A stretch of 64,000 nucleotides of DNA from Sceloporus undulatus (Eukaryota > Chordata > Lepidosauria > Squamata > Phrynosomatidae), in contig NC_056526.1 of NCBI RefSeq assembly GCF_019175285.1, positions 125,203,271 through 125,267,270 of the forward strand, written 5' to 3'. Position numbers and translations under genes: made by a program. The notes beneath the pieces were generated by a model, which made no database searches, was not told the origin of the DNA, and worked only from the letters and a program-made list of their open reading frames with translations. Below are positions 24,601 to 33,766 of this stretch, in pieces (position 1 is the first letter of the stretch; every line of letters begins with the position of its first letter).

Positions 24601-26839
24601 AACATCCTCGGTGTGGCAAAAGATCAGAGGATTTGAAGTTCGAAAGTTCTAGAGAGTAGCAAGTGGGAAAAGGCTGTTATAGTGGAAGTCTAAAAGGGCT
24701 ATCTGAGGATAAGTGAACTGTCTCAGGCTGATTTTTGTTTCTTGCTGATAGAAATGTTTGTCTGGGGTACACTGACTATTCAACATCTATGCAGAGTCTA
24801 CATAGATGTTCAAGAGCAGTTGCTGCTAGTGTTTGTGCATGCTTGCTTCAACTGAATTGCTTTCTGCAAATCAAACAAAGTTCCAGGTTTTGAGGGCATC
24901 CCTGCATGCATTTATCCATGCATCATTCCCACTGCATTGCATGTGGGCTGATATATATGTACAGGAAGACAGGACCATATTGCAGACCGTTAGGGATGGT
25001 GAAACTCAATCTATTTTAAAAAATCAAAGCCTTGAAGAAATGAGACTGAAAGGCTGGAACAATTGGCATTCTCTCTTTCTCCCTCAGTAAGAGCGGTATA
25101 TACAACTGCAATATATGTATTTCTGCTTGCAGACTGATGGAGATAGGATTGTGGCCACCTCAGAGTTATGCTTTCTCTTGGTCCTGCCATCATAATAGGT
25201 GTATTTGGTGAGGCACAGGACAAGGTCTTCCAAGTAGCTGCCCCCAGATTGTAAGACTTCTTCCATGGGAGATTATGCTAGCTCCCCCTCTCCTTTCTAG
25301 AAAGGCAAGACCTTTAAGTTTAGAAATGCCTTCAGCTGGAGCAGAAGGGTCTTGCGTGGAGTGTGCTGTACTATTATGTTTTAAACATGCATTTTGAATT
25401 TGGTTCCTTTTTCTTTTAACCTTTGTCCTATAGATTGTTCGGCCATTTTTTTGGTGTATATTATAAGCTGCCTTGGGTCTCACATAGGGAGAAAGGCAGG
25501 CTACAAGTTAAGTAATGCTAAGTCACCATTTCCCAGCACATGGAGAAGTAGCCTAACAGAGGTTTGCACATTTGTTGCGACTATCTGCACCAAGTGCATG
25601 GACCCACTTTCCACATTGCTGGAATGCAGACTGTTTAAAATAGCCCTCAAGGGGACAAGAAAGGCACTTTGTACATGCTCAGTGATGCACAGTCTCATGA
25701 CTGCACATCCCTCCTGGCCATTTTCAGCAATCTTGATGTAACCTGCTGCAGTATTAAATCTTGCAAATAGATGCTACTCTTCCTCCCAGTCCCTAATTCC
25801 TTCCGATTCCTGTTCACATCTACTGCTCACTTGGACAGGCAGCTAAAGCAGACACTTTATTCCCTACTGTGGCTCAGGCCTGGATCAGGGGTGTCACTAA
25901 GGGATGCGGGGGATATGGGTCCCACAAGAAACTCCAACTCCCAGAATTCCATAGCCTTGAGCCAGATAGTTAGAATTAAAGCGGTACCAGACCAGTTTAA
26001 TTCTCCATTGTGGATGCAGCCTGAGAAAGTTGGCTCAAGTCTATGAAAGCTCATGCTACCAAGGTCTCTCTTTCAGTTCAGTCTCAAAGGTGCTCCAAGA
26101 GCCCTTTGCAGATAGATCTTCAAAACGAAGGTTTTTGAATTAAGTTCTGTTTGTGTTGTTGCTGCTTAGAGAAAAGGAAGGCGAAGGAGCTGCCCAGGCT
26201 GAGCTGGGTTGCTATCCCATCGGTTGTTGCTACAAGGATGGATTGCTTCCGTCGCTGGCAAAGGGAGGGCAAAGAGGCTGTGGAAGAGAAGAGGCCTCGG
26301 GGAGAAGGGAGGGAGGGAAGGAAGGAAAGAAGGAAGAGAGAGAGGGAGAGAGAAGGGATGAAGGAAGGAAGGACTGAAGGAAGAAAAGATGGGAGGGAGG
26401 AATGAAGGAAAGAAAAAGGAAGGAAGGAAGGAAGGAAGGAAGGAAGGTAGATGTGGATGGGTGGGTTCCTGCTGGGGCTTCTGGGGAGGAGGGGAAGGAA
26501 GGGAGGCTCCTTACCGAAGAGGCTGTGGTCCTGGCGGGTGCCTTGGACGGTTCCGTCGGGGAGGATCTGGAGGTGGAAGCCCGTGCGGCAGTAGAGCTGC
26601 CTCCGCCGGAGGATGCCCTGCAGGTGGGCCAGGTCCGGGGCGTTGGCATTGGCGGGCAGGGTCCCCGCGGGCTCCCCCTTCTGCTGCTGAGGCTGGAGAG
26701 GCTGGAGGCGGGGGTCGAGGATCCTGGCGGGGAGCCTTTCTCCGCTGGAGGGGGGCAGGAGGAAGTGGGCGCCCACCGCCTGGTGCCCCCAGCCCTCCAG
26801 GCCGCCCAAGAAGCCCCCGACCTCGGCCAAGGGAGCCAT
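21425..26839 (-). CDS. FGF20: FGF20, fibroblast growth factor 20 (three coding exons)
   Basis: The joined exons (325 + 104 + 246 nt) give 224 residues, against about 211 in human; the extra length lies in the variable N-terminal region. From family knowledge, FGF20 is a secreted paracrine ligand of the FGF9/16/20 group. It binds FGF receptors with heparan sulphate, and acts in inner-ear sensory development, kidney progenitors and dopaminergic neurons. Residues ~75-205 form the beta-trefoil, with [14 protein letters not shown] at the start, the internal non-cleaved secretion segment [16 protein letters not shown] at 110-125, and the basic SKRHQKF loop at 194-200. No classical cleaved signal peptide is present, as expected for this group. 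It is divergent from MICU3, and all splice sites are canonical. FGF9 or FGF16 is excluded by the N-terminus and by [16 protein letters not shown]. Confidence 0.97.
21671..22842 (-). other. FGF20: FGF20 intron 2
   Basis: 1172 bp with GTAAGT at the donor and TTCCACAG at the acceptor. It holds short fragments of a hAT-like dispersed repeat (near 22160-22230 and 22370-22480, TTGGATTGCAATTCCTAGCA). No alternative exon is apparent. Confidence 0.85.
22843..22946 (-). CDS. FGF20: FGF20 exon 2
   Basis: A 104-nt exon encoding residues 109-143: [20 protein letters not shown], then [14 protein letters not shown]. The first two bases complete the split glycine codon from exon 1. Flanked by CCTTGCAG and GTAAGT. 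From memory, 104 nt is the conserved size of this exon in the FGF9/16/20 group. This exon carries the hydrophobic central segment that acts in secretion in place of a cleaved signal peptide. Confidence 0.97.
23340..23760. promoter_or_regulatory. candidate conserved non-coding element in FGF20 intron 1
   Basis: This segment lacks any repeat I recognise and has three TCAAAG cores (TCF/LEF-like) within 129 bp: 23521-23516 (minus), 23587-23592 and 23639-23644. A SOX-like AACAAAG lies at about 23693. Conservation is a prediction from texture, not shown. FGF20 is reported as a Wnt/beta-catenin target in mammals. Confidence 0.3.
25190..25530 (+). mobile_element. L2-like LINE 3' end
   Basis: CAAGTAGCTGCCCCCAGATT gives the VAAPRL motif before the L2 ORF end. 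The 3' UTR ends GCTGCCTTGGGTCTCACATA and GGGAGAAAGGCAGGCTACAA, the usual squamate L2 tail. Strongly 5'-truncated. Confidence 0.6.
25887..26125 (+). mobile_element. MITE fragments joined to Penelope-like terminus (group B)
   Basis: 25887-25925 resembles a hAT MITE end (CAGGGGTGTCACTAAGGG). 25930-26018 is a half copy of the palindromic MITE that clusters near 45.4-46.2 kb (CCCAGAATTCCATAGCCTTG ... GTGGATGCAGCC). 26017-26125 is a Penelope-like terminus (CTGAGAAAGTTGGCTCAAG, GAAAGCTCATGCTACCAAGG). The pieces abut without spacer, so they are serial insertions or deletions in FGF20 intron 1. Confidence 0.6.
26270..26455 (+). repeat. purine-rich simple repeat (GGAA)n/(GGGA)n
   Basis: Almost purely A+G on the plus strand, with a regular (GGAA)n core at about 26418-26449. 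It lies 60 nt downstream of the exon 1 donor on the transcribed strand, so the pre-mRNA carries a long (UUCC)n pyrimidine tract. Confidence 0.95.
26515..26839 (-). CDS. FGF20: FGF20 exon 1 (coding part)
   Basis: Encodes residues 1-108 plus the first base of codon 109. The start [18 protein letters not shown] and the end [20 protein letters not shown], then [12 protein letters not shown], are nearly identical to mammalian FGF20. The middle (residues 31-70) is variable and Pro/Gln-rich. It ends at the donor GTAAGG (26514). The ATG at 26839 has G at +4 but T at -3, and is chosen because [13 protein letters not shown] is the conserved N-terminus. Confidence 0.97.
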
Positions 26840-27055
26840 CGAGGAAGAGGAGGAGGAGGAGGCTCAAGGTAGCAGGTGCCTGGATGGGGAGGCTCGCCTG
26901 ATCTCCCAGAGCATCGGGCGGAAAGCGGAGGAAAGGCTTCCTATCCACATCGAGGAGGAGAGGAGGCTGGAGATCCGAACCCAAGACCGCTCCCAAGTGC
27001 AAGCCAAAGAAAAGAGCTCTCCCTCTAGACAGTTATAGGTATATATATAGGTGTC
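26840..27055 (-). promoter_or_regulatory. FGF20: FGF20 5' leader and core promoter with TATA-like box
   Basis: A TATATATATA run at 27050-27041 (minus) lies 200 nt before the start codon, which would place the start site near 27010 and give a leader of about 170 nt. The leader is CpG-containing, and the island continues through exon 1. TATA placement is an inference, since short AT runs are common here. Confidence 0.5.
26864..26950 (-). CDS. upstream ORF in FGF20 5' leader (28 codons)
   Basis: An ATG at 26950 opens 28 codons (MWIGSLSSAFRPMLWEIRRA...) and stops at TGA 26866-26864, 24 nt before the FGF20 start codon. It is in a different frame from FGF20, so it cannot extend the protein. Its context is weak (T at -3, T at +4). 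If the leader starts near 27010, as the TATA-like box suggests, this uORF would be in the mRNA and could damp translation. Conservation in other species is unknown. Confidence 0.4.
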   Translation of the reverse strand: MWIGSLSSAFRPMLWEIRRASPSRHLLP

Positions 27056-27339
27056 TACGTCGGACAGGTTCCCCCAGCGACCCACCCCCCGCCCCCTCCT
27101 CTCTAGGCTCAGGCTGGAGCCTTTGATATCTTAAACCGAGCTTCTTTTCCTTCTTCTTCTTCCCCTCCCTCCTTCCTCCCTCACACCTTTCCACCGCCCT
27201 CTGGATCTGAAGGGATGAGGGGAGTTCCCCCAGATGCTCCCCGGCCAGGATCCCTCCTTCACACACACAAACACACACACCTTGGAAACACCCCTTTCTC
27301 CCTCCCTCCCTCCCTCCCCTCACACAAACACACAAGAGC

Positions 27340-27480
27340 CAGGTGGTGGCTGTTGTTGCTGGTGATGGTGGTGATGATGATGATGGTGGTGGTGGTGGCA
27401 GTAGTGGTGCTTATGATGATAGTGGAGGTAGTGGTGAGATGGTGGTGATGGCGATGGTGGTAATGGTGCCAAATAGGATG
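27340..27480 (+). repeat. degenerate (GGT/GAT)n low-complexity tract
   Basis: Trinucleotide-like G/T/A repeats on the plus strand, such as TGGTGGTGGTGG and GATGATGATG. It merges into the left arm of the inverted duplication. Confidence 0.9.
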
Positions 27481-27520
27481 CTGCCCTCTATTCTCTGCCT
27501 CTTTCTAGAAGTCCGAATGT
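27463..27520 (+). repeat. inverted duplication, arm 1 (58 bp)
   Basis: Identical over 58 bp to the reverse complement of 28170-28227. It contains GCCAAATAGGATGCTGCCCT and TTTCTAGAAGTCCGAATGT. The arms are separated by 649 bp, and both are bordered by microsatellite DNA. Confidence 0.97.
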
Positions 27521-27536
27521 CTGGCCAGGGGGAAAC

Positions 27537-27623
<87 letters not shown>
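27537..27623 (+). repeat. (GAT)n microsatellite, about 29 units
   Basis: An uninterrupted ATG/GAT repeat of about 87 bp. It produces poly-Met, poly-His, poly-Ser and poly-Ile frames that are artefacts. It lies about 0.7 kb upstream of the FGF20 start codon. Confidence 0.98.
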
Positions 27624-27626
<3 letters not shown>

Positions 27627-28000
27627 GCTTGGCCCCCGGGCGCTTGGAGCGGACAGGTGCAGAAGCCGGGAAGGGAAGGGAAGCGAGCGGGAGGGAGGGA
27701 AGGAGGGAGGGAGGCAGGGCGTTCCCGGAGGGGGAGACCTGCCCAGACACACATGAAAGAGGGACAAGAGGAGGGAAGGGGGAAAAGAAGGGGAGAAGGG
27801 GAAAAAGAAGATCTAACAGTTCCACTCCTGGGCTGTTCAGAACACTCATAAAAGTGTGACATGTCTTACCTTTCCCCCTTTTATCGCCTTGCCTAAGAAA
27901 GAGAGGCGGGGGAGCAAGGAGGAGGGGGCTTTTCCTCCCCTGATGAATTGGCATCAGCACTCGGAGTTTCCCCTTTCTTTTTCAAGGGATTCCTGATACA
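27624..28000. other. purine-rich upstream DNA
   Basis: The plus strand is G+A-rich (GGGAGGGAAGGAGGGAGGGA at about 27690-27710). No gene or element recognised. Confidence 0.6.
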
Positions 28001-28001
28001 G

Positions 28002-28024
28002 ATATCGAGAGAGAGAGAGAGAGA

Positions 28025-28061
<37 letters not shown>

Positions 28062-28268
28062 TCACCACCACCACCATCTTCATTATCATCATCTTCATCA
28101 CCAACACCATCATCATCAACAACATCATCTTCACCCCATCATAACGTGTGTGTGTGTGTGTGTGTGTGTACATTCGGACTTCTAGAAAGAGGCAGAGAAT
28201 AGAGGGCAGCATCCTATTTGGCACCATCACTACCATTATCATATATATATATATATATATATATGAGG
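28002..28268. repeat. compound microsatellites (GA)n (TG)n (ATC)n (TG)n (AT)n
   Basis: In order: (GA)n near 28006-28024, (TG)n 28026-28060, ATC/ACC triplets to 28142, (GT)n 28146-28169, arm 2 of the inverted duplication, then (AT)n 28240-28264. Confidence 0.95.
28170..28227 (-). repeat. inverted duplication, arm 2 (58 bp)
   Basis: Exact reverse complement of 27463-27520. It sits between a (GT)n tract and an (AT)n tract. Confidence 0.97.
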
Positions 28269-28368
28269 AACTATCAGAAGTGGAGGATGGGGTTCCTGGA
28301 GGTGTCTCATCCACAGAGTCGCCATGAGTCAAGGTCGGCTGGAAGGCAGATAACAACAACAAATTCAC

Positions 28369-28404
<36 letters not shown>

Positions 28405-28405
28405 A

Positions 28406-28663
28406 CAGTTGGCCCTCCATATCCACAGATTTTTTTATCCACAGGTTTGAGCATCCACAGATGAAAAATATTCCATATATATATATATAAATTCCAAAAA
28501 GCAAAGCCTGGTTGTGCAATTCTTACAAATTAAGAATTGTATGATTTTTATATAAGGACACCATTTTTCTCAGCCATTGCATTTAATGGGATTTCAGCAT
28601 CCACAGGTTTTGGTATTAGCGGGGGTCCTGAACCCAAGCCCAACGGATACCAATGGTCAACTG
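28406..28663. mobile_element. Tigger-like MITE, CAGTTGGCCCTCCATATCC ends
   Basis: The left end CAGTTGGCCCTCCATATCCA and the right end GGATACCAATGGTCAACTG form terminal inverted repeats, with inner repeats GAGCATCCACAGA and CAGCATCCACAGG. Related copies are at 54782-54963 and 56660-56872. A (GA)n tract precedes it at 28374-28400, and an (AT)n tract lies inside near 28477. Confidence 0.8.
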
Positions 28664-28715
28664 GACACACACACACACACACTTAGGTATATACACATAC
28701 ACATATACACACACA

Positions 28716-28751
<36 letters not shown>

Positions 28752-28810
28752 ATACATACACACATACACACACAGATATATACACATACATACACACAAA
28801 CACAAATGTA
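28664..28810. repeat. (CA)n/(TA)n microsatellite cluster
   Basis: (AC)n at 28666-28682, CACATA units, (TA)n at 28718-28747, and further ACAC/ATAC units to 28805. Confidence 0.95.
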
Positions 28811-28869
28811 AGCATGATTTATCTCACAGAGTGTCTGCACTAGTTTTGGTTTGGTTTGCCTTCAAAGAG

Positions 28870-29048
28870 CACTGAACAATATATTGTCGTTGCGTGCTTC
28901 CAAATCCTTTCTGATTTATGGCAACAATCACAGGGTTTTCTGAGCAAGTTTCTCCAGAGGGGGTTTGCCATTGCCATCCTCTGAGGCTGAGAGAGAGTGA
29001 CTTGCCCAAGGTCCTCCAGTGGGTTTCATGGCTGAGCTGGGAATCAAA
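28870..29048 (-). mobile_element. tRNA-derived SINE with BovB-like tail (antisense)
   Basis: The antisense of the SINE at 32594: GGTTTTCTGAGCAAGTTTCT, GGCTGAGAGAGAGTGACTTG, CCCAAGGTCCTCCAGTGGGT, then the B box region GGGAATCAAACCC. Its 5' head is replaced by a Penelope-like piece from 29049. Confidence 0.85.
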
Positions 29049-29131
29049 CCCAGCCACAGATGCTGGTGAAACATCAGGAAGAAACTCTTCTAGAACATGG
29101 TCACATACCCCAAAAAACCCACAAAAAACTA
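29049..29131 (+). mobile_element. Penelope-like element terminus (group A)
   Basis: AGCCACAGATGCTGGTGAAA, then CATCAGGAAGAAACTCTTCT and AGAACATGGTCACATA, up to CCCACAAAAAACT. This matches the right terminus of the element at 36008-36478. Only the second half of the hammerhead-like motif remains. Confidence 0.75.
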
Positions 29132-29165
29132 AGTATAAAAGTGGTGGATTTCTCTTGGCTATTGT

Positions 29166-29390
29166 GCCGGGTGACCAGCCGTTCTCCTTTTCCAGGACAT
29201 GGCCTCCGTTTCTGCCCTCTGTCCAAGAGGAGTTCCAAAATGTCCTCCATTTTGAGCATAACAAAGAAGCATGACTTTATAGTTATATGAGTGTTTTTAG
29301 TTTTTGTTTTGTAGTGGCCTACATTGTTCTAGAATGTCCTACATGTTGCAGTGCCTTGCCCTCCTTTGCAATTAGCTAAATAGGGTTGGA
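29166..29390 (+). mobile_element. MITE/dispersed repeat of the GGTGACCAGA family
   Basis: Begins GGGTGACCAGCCGTTCTCCT and continues CAAAATGTCCTCCATTTTGA and TGTCCTACATGTTGC. The same repeat occurs at 45304-45400, 49367-49590 (antisense) and 50510-50730, where the right end TCTGGTCAACC complements the left. The class is unknown. Confidence 0.65.
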
Positions 29391-29605
29391 CTTTTAATGC
29401 AGTGCACTTCTGTTTTAAGGTTGGTATATTGTCTTTTAGTGCATTTTAATCTTTTTAATGTGTAGTGTTTTAACTTCCTTAATGGTTTGTTTTATATTTA
29501 TATTCATGCTTTTGCATTCATTTTAACTTGTATTGTTTTAAATATGGCATTAGCTGCCTTGAGTCCCATTATCGGGAGAAAAGAAGAGTACAAATGAATT
29601 AAATA
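29391..29605 (+). mobile_element. L2-like LINE 3' UTR
   Basis: A T-rich 3' UTR ends in TTAGCTGCCTTGAGTCCCAT and GGGAGAAAAGAAGAGTACAA, the conserved L2-type tail, followed by an AT-rich end. Confidence 0.6.
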
Positions 29606-29849
29606 CATAAGGTTGAGTTTCTTAGACTGGAGAAAAACCTGGTGACCAGCCTTCTGAAAACTGAAGTGTTGATTTTGCACCCTCACCCTGTTCCCATATA
29701 AAAAAGTACACCTAAAGCTTGGACTAATAGCAGGTTCCTCTTCATTACAAAATATCCTGTATAGAAGGAATATGGGAGCTATATTTATTTATTTATTTAT
29801 TGTTTTCCCACCAGTTCCCAAGAATCTTGTTTTTGTTGTTCTCCATGAT

Positions 29850-30020
29850 GTTGCATTGCTTCAAGCAAACTCCAACTTAAGGCAACCCTATTGTAGGGTT
29901 TTGTGTTGTGTTTTTTGTTTGTTTTGTTTTGTTTTTTGTAAGATTTATTTTTCAATTTGTCATTGCTATCTTCTAACATGGAGAGTGTGACTTGTCCAAG
30001 GTCACCCAGTGGGTGTTCAT
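29850..30020 (-). mobile_element. tRNA-derived SINE, antisense and worn
   Basis: CAAGCAAACTCCAACTTAAG, GGCAACCCTATTGTAGGGTT, a T-rich interruption, then GAGTGTGACTTGTCCAAGGT and CACCCAGTGGGTG. The order fits the antisense SINE. Confidence 0.6.
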
Positions 30021-31120
30021 ACTGTTATGCCCAAGTTTGTAAGGGCAACCTGTTTATGCTGAGAGCGTGTAGTGGAAATTCCCCCTTGAGTAGACTCCCA
30101 CAGCATCCCCTACCCTGCCAACATGATTTCACATATCACAGCATGAATCTAAGCATGTTTGCTGAGCAGGAAGGATCATTCAGTAAGGTTTACACTGTAA
30201 CTGATGGATGAATCTAAAAAGGACAGATCGATCCAAAGATGGATCCACAGATGACTAAATGCCAGCAATTAAGTAGAGGGCAGAAGGTACTCCTTAATTC
30301 TCTTTGTTATTCTCCCTTCTGTCCTCAATTCCCCACACTCTGTTTGTTTGTTTAATGAGCATGGATCACCATCATCATCCTAACCATCTTATCACTGCCA
30401 CTATCTTCCCACCTTTCCTCCAATGAGTTCAAGGCTACATACATCCTCGTCCTGGTCCTACTCCACACTTTAACCACACAACAGATATGTGAGGTTGTGG
30501 CAGCTGTTGACTTCCATGTCACTGGGGTGGTGAATCAGCAGCAGATTTTAGTCCAAACATCCAAGGTGCTTAATCCTCTGCTAAGAATAGGTTCAGAACC
30601 TTGGATAGTTCCTGAGCTCAGTGGGATTTGCAGCCAGCAAAGTGTATATGGGGTTACAGCTTCTGATATTTTTCTAGCATCAGGTGAAACTTATTTATTT
30701 TCTCAGACCTTTTACACTTGGATTTATTTTTGTCTTGCACTGATACGTTGCATTGTTCTTGTCATTTATGTGGCATGAATTGTTTCATGAGCTGCTCTGA
30801 GAAGAGTTATTGGCTGAATAGGTATCAAGTTATAGGGAAAGAACATAATATAATATTTTAACATTAAATAGAAGCTGACATGGCATTCTAGAGTCGAACT
30901 GACAAATGCTAAACCTTGTGCAAAAGGTATATTTAAATATTAGACATTCATCCACTGAAAAGACAGAAGTGATCACAATACTTTATGGATCAGCTATACT
31001 ATGCCAGCCTATAAATTATACATTTATCGTCCTCCCTTTACTTGTAAAATTTAGACTCTAAAATGTGATAGGACTACATTAAAGGAAAGAGTATGGCAGG
31101 TTTTTTAAAAATCAAAACCA
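30021..31120. other. intergenic, weak L2 traces
   Basis: Around 30660-30830 the sequence (TTTTACACTTGGATTTATTT ... GAGCTGCTCTGAGAAGAG) loosely resembles an L2 3' UTR. No gene. Confidence 0.35.
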
Positions 31121-32593
31121 ATGCTTTGCCAGGTCATTTCCTCCCATATGCATGTGTGTGTGTGTGTGTGTGTGCTTAGAATGTATAATAAATTACAACT
31201 TGCATTGTGCAAAAATAAATGTGCTCCTAGTTTGCCTGGGAGCCATTCCTTAACAGGAATTCTTACCTGTATTGTATCAGAGGATACATTCCTGGTTTCC
31301 CTTAAAAAAAAACTTATTTCTCCAATATAAGTTTGGTTAACAGGTACTAGCTCAACATTTCACAACTCAGTAGTCTCTCTAATCTGCACTTTGACTTGCT
31401 TAGTTCAGGATTCTTACCATCTAGTCCAAAGGTGGGTAACTTTTGTGGGCCTAATGGCCAGATTTTTAGCCCCACAACTCACCACTGGTGCCAGAAGCTC
31501 AAAAAGAGCCTGGAAAGGTCTTGTCTTGCTTTGCCTTTTCAACCAAAACATTAAAACTGGAAGTGATTGAGTGGCCATTTGTAGCTTCATTTTATTTATT
31601 TTTTAGTTGGAGGTGGACTCAGAGTTGTAGGAATTCCACAACCGGTGGCTGTACTTTGTCCACCCTGTTTTACTCAGAGATTTAACCTCAATGACTTCTG
31701 TTAGTAAGTGCACAGAGCATTGCAACCTGGTGGTCAGATTTCATGGACCAAATTTCAAGGGTCAGAAGGAAGAGTTTCAGATATTTCTAGTTAGTCAAAG
31801 CTTGTTAGATTATATGCACGTGCCCAGTTTCAGCCTTCCTTTAATTATTTCAGTCTTGATGCCATGGCTAGTGAATTAATGAGTCAAAGAAGCCCAAGCT
31901 TTGTGCAAAATCTTGTGTCAAGAGGAGGCTCATAACAGAAATCAGTGGTGAATGATTTATGACTGGAGCCCCCCAAATCATCATGTGTTATATGTAAGAA
32001 TTCTCTCTCATTCAGCAGTGCTCAACCCCCATGTGGGATGGCTCTCAGCTCCAGTTTAAGGTCACTTCAGAGGCAGGTCCTTTTAATATTTCTTTAGATA
32101 CAACACCCAGCTAAATGAGGAAGTTATGCATATACTAAATTATCTGCTTACCTAGAGTGGAATAGCTGTTGGACTTTGCTCAGGATAGAGGAGGAGAAGT
32201 CTATTGGTTCTGGGGGCAGCACTGACTACTAGGACCAGTTTGAAGATTGGATGATAAAAGGGAGTAGGAGCATAATCCCAAACTCACCTCTGAATCTTCT
32301 GCCCTCTTCCCTCAATGTCCATTCCCAGATTTTCTATGCAAGGTCTATTTGCATACCTCTTACTTCCCAGTTATTTAACAAAGGGCATGCAAAGAGTATC
32401 CCACTGTAATCTCCAGTCACTGATCAGAGGTTACAGAAGTATGACTCTGCCTCCCCACACACCTTCCCATTTGGGAAGATAGGTGGTCCAAGGCCAAATC
32501 CTACTACAGTATTAGCTCCAGACTACGAACACAGATAACAGGGACTACCTCAGGGCTCGGAAGTAACGAGTTACAAGTAATGTAGTTACAGAG
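31121..32593. other. intergenic, nothing recognised
   Basis: A (TG)n run is at 31152-31174. No coding signal in the short frames. Confidence 0.45.
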
Positions 32594-32820
32594 AGCTAGA
32601 GTGGTGTAGTGGATTGAATGTTGGGCTATGATTCTGGAGACCAGGGTTCGATTCCCAGCTCGGCCATGAAACCCACTGGGTGACCTTCAGCAAGTCACAC
32701 TCTCTCAGCCTCACAGGAAGGCAATGGCAAACCTTCTCTCAACAAATCTTGCCAGGAAAACCCCATGATAGGGTCACCGTAAGTTCACCATAAGTCAGAA
32801 ACGACTTGAAGGCACACAAT
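32594..32820 (+). mobile_element. tRNA-derived SINE with BovB-like tail (full length)
   Basis: The best copy in the window. The head GAGTGGTGTAGTGGATTGAATG (A box region) is followed by the B box GGTTCGATTCC at about 32646. The body runs CCACTGGGTGACCTTCAGCA and CTCACAGGAAGGCAATGGCA, and the tail is TAAGTCAGAAACGACTTGAA, GGCACACAA. The tail resembles the BovB 3' end, as in Sauria-type SINEs, which rely on BovB for copying (family knowledge). Confidence 0.9.
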
Positions 32821-32825
32821 GACAA

Positions 32826-33766
32826 CATAATGGATTGTTTTTTTCATATAAGAATGCTGTAACAAAACTACATTTCAAAAGATGTAATGAGAGAGGCTTT
32901 ATTCATTTGACAAGTAATAGTTTCCATTTATTTTAAAGTGTTACTTTTGAAAGACACTTTCAGAGGTTTTATCATTCCTACATTCAGGTTTTATCTCTCC
33001 CATCACTCCTAAAGTTTCCCCTCAAAAGGGTAACAATGTAATGTAGTGCAGCAAGGAATACAATGAATTACCTTTTCAATTTTGTTGCTCAGCATTGTGC
33101 AAGTAACACTGATGGGTTACTTTACAAACATTCAAACTAATAACCGACAGAATTACTTTTAAAAAGTAACTTTCAAACTTCTTCAGGGGTATCCCACCAA
33201 TCTGCTTTCCTTCCCAGTTTGAAGCTTGAGCCGGGTCCTAATGTTAATTTTCATTGATCACTGTCAATATCAATATCAATGGAGCTAATACTGGGTTACT
33301 CAAACCCAGCACTTGCCTTACCAACAAAGAAGGCCAAAGCAGCATCAGGAGCTCTCTGCAACTCCAGGGCTATAGAGTCTGCAGGCTATGCTCAGCCCAT
33401 ATCCGGGCTGGATTAGGCCTAAAGAGAAGATCAAATCCCTACTCAGCCACTAAGCTTACTGGTTGACTTTGAGTTGGTATGACCACGCTACCATGGAGGA
33501 TTCAATGGATCTATGATCAAATGATGCTGGCATATTCATAAATAAATAAAGTGTGTAAATTAAACTTTCAGATGCAAAATGGTTCAATATTCTTATTTAA
33601 TTCTCCTTTATAAACCTTTGAAGTAGCTCATTATTTTATTTTATTTTTTTATTTACAGATGGGGAATATTACTTATTCATAGTTAACATAAATCCAATCT
33701 TGTTATAGAGAAACCCATGGTATCCTCTGAACTATATGGCTTCACATGTGATTGACCAATATCACA
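32826..33766. other. intergenic, nothing recognised
   Basis: Includes AT-rich sequence and a (TTTTA) run near 33630. No gene. Confidence 0.45.

Larger units (their letters stand above)
22947..26514 (-). other. FGF20: FGF20 intron 1
   Basis: 3568 bp, GTAAGG...CCTTGCAG. From the acceptor side it contains a repeat-poor stretch at about 23330-23760, short hAT-like fragments at 24430-24620 (CCTCCAAATGTTTTAGGATT), an L2 piece at 25190-25530, a MITE/Penelope junction at 25887-26125, and a purine-rich simple repeat next to the donor. Confidence 0.85.

Noticed and set aside
26120-26839. A single 239-codon frame that includes FGF20 exon 1
   Set aside because: Only the part up to 26515 is exon. The rest reads through the GTAAGG donor into the purine-rich intron repeat and gives low-complexity Leu/Pro/Ser sequence.
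26389-27002. Long antisense and alternative frames over the FGF20 CpG island
   Set aside because: GC-rich DNA lacks stop codons by chance. These frames show no domain, and the true frame is fixed by FGF20 homology.
27411-27960. Overlapping frames with poly-His, poly-Ile, poly-Ser and poly-Met
   Set aside because: All come from translating the (GAT)n microsatellite.
32594-32820. A and B box sequences suggesting a tRNA gene
   Set aside because: They are the head of a dispersed SINE with a BovB-like tail. No cloverleaf with a matching acceptor stem is visible.
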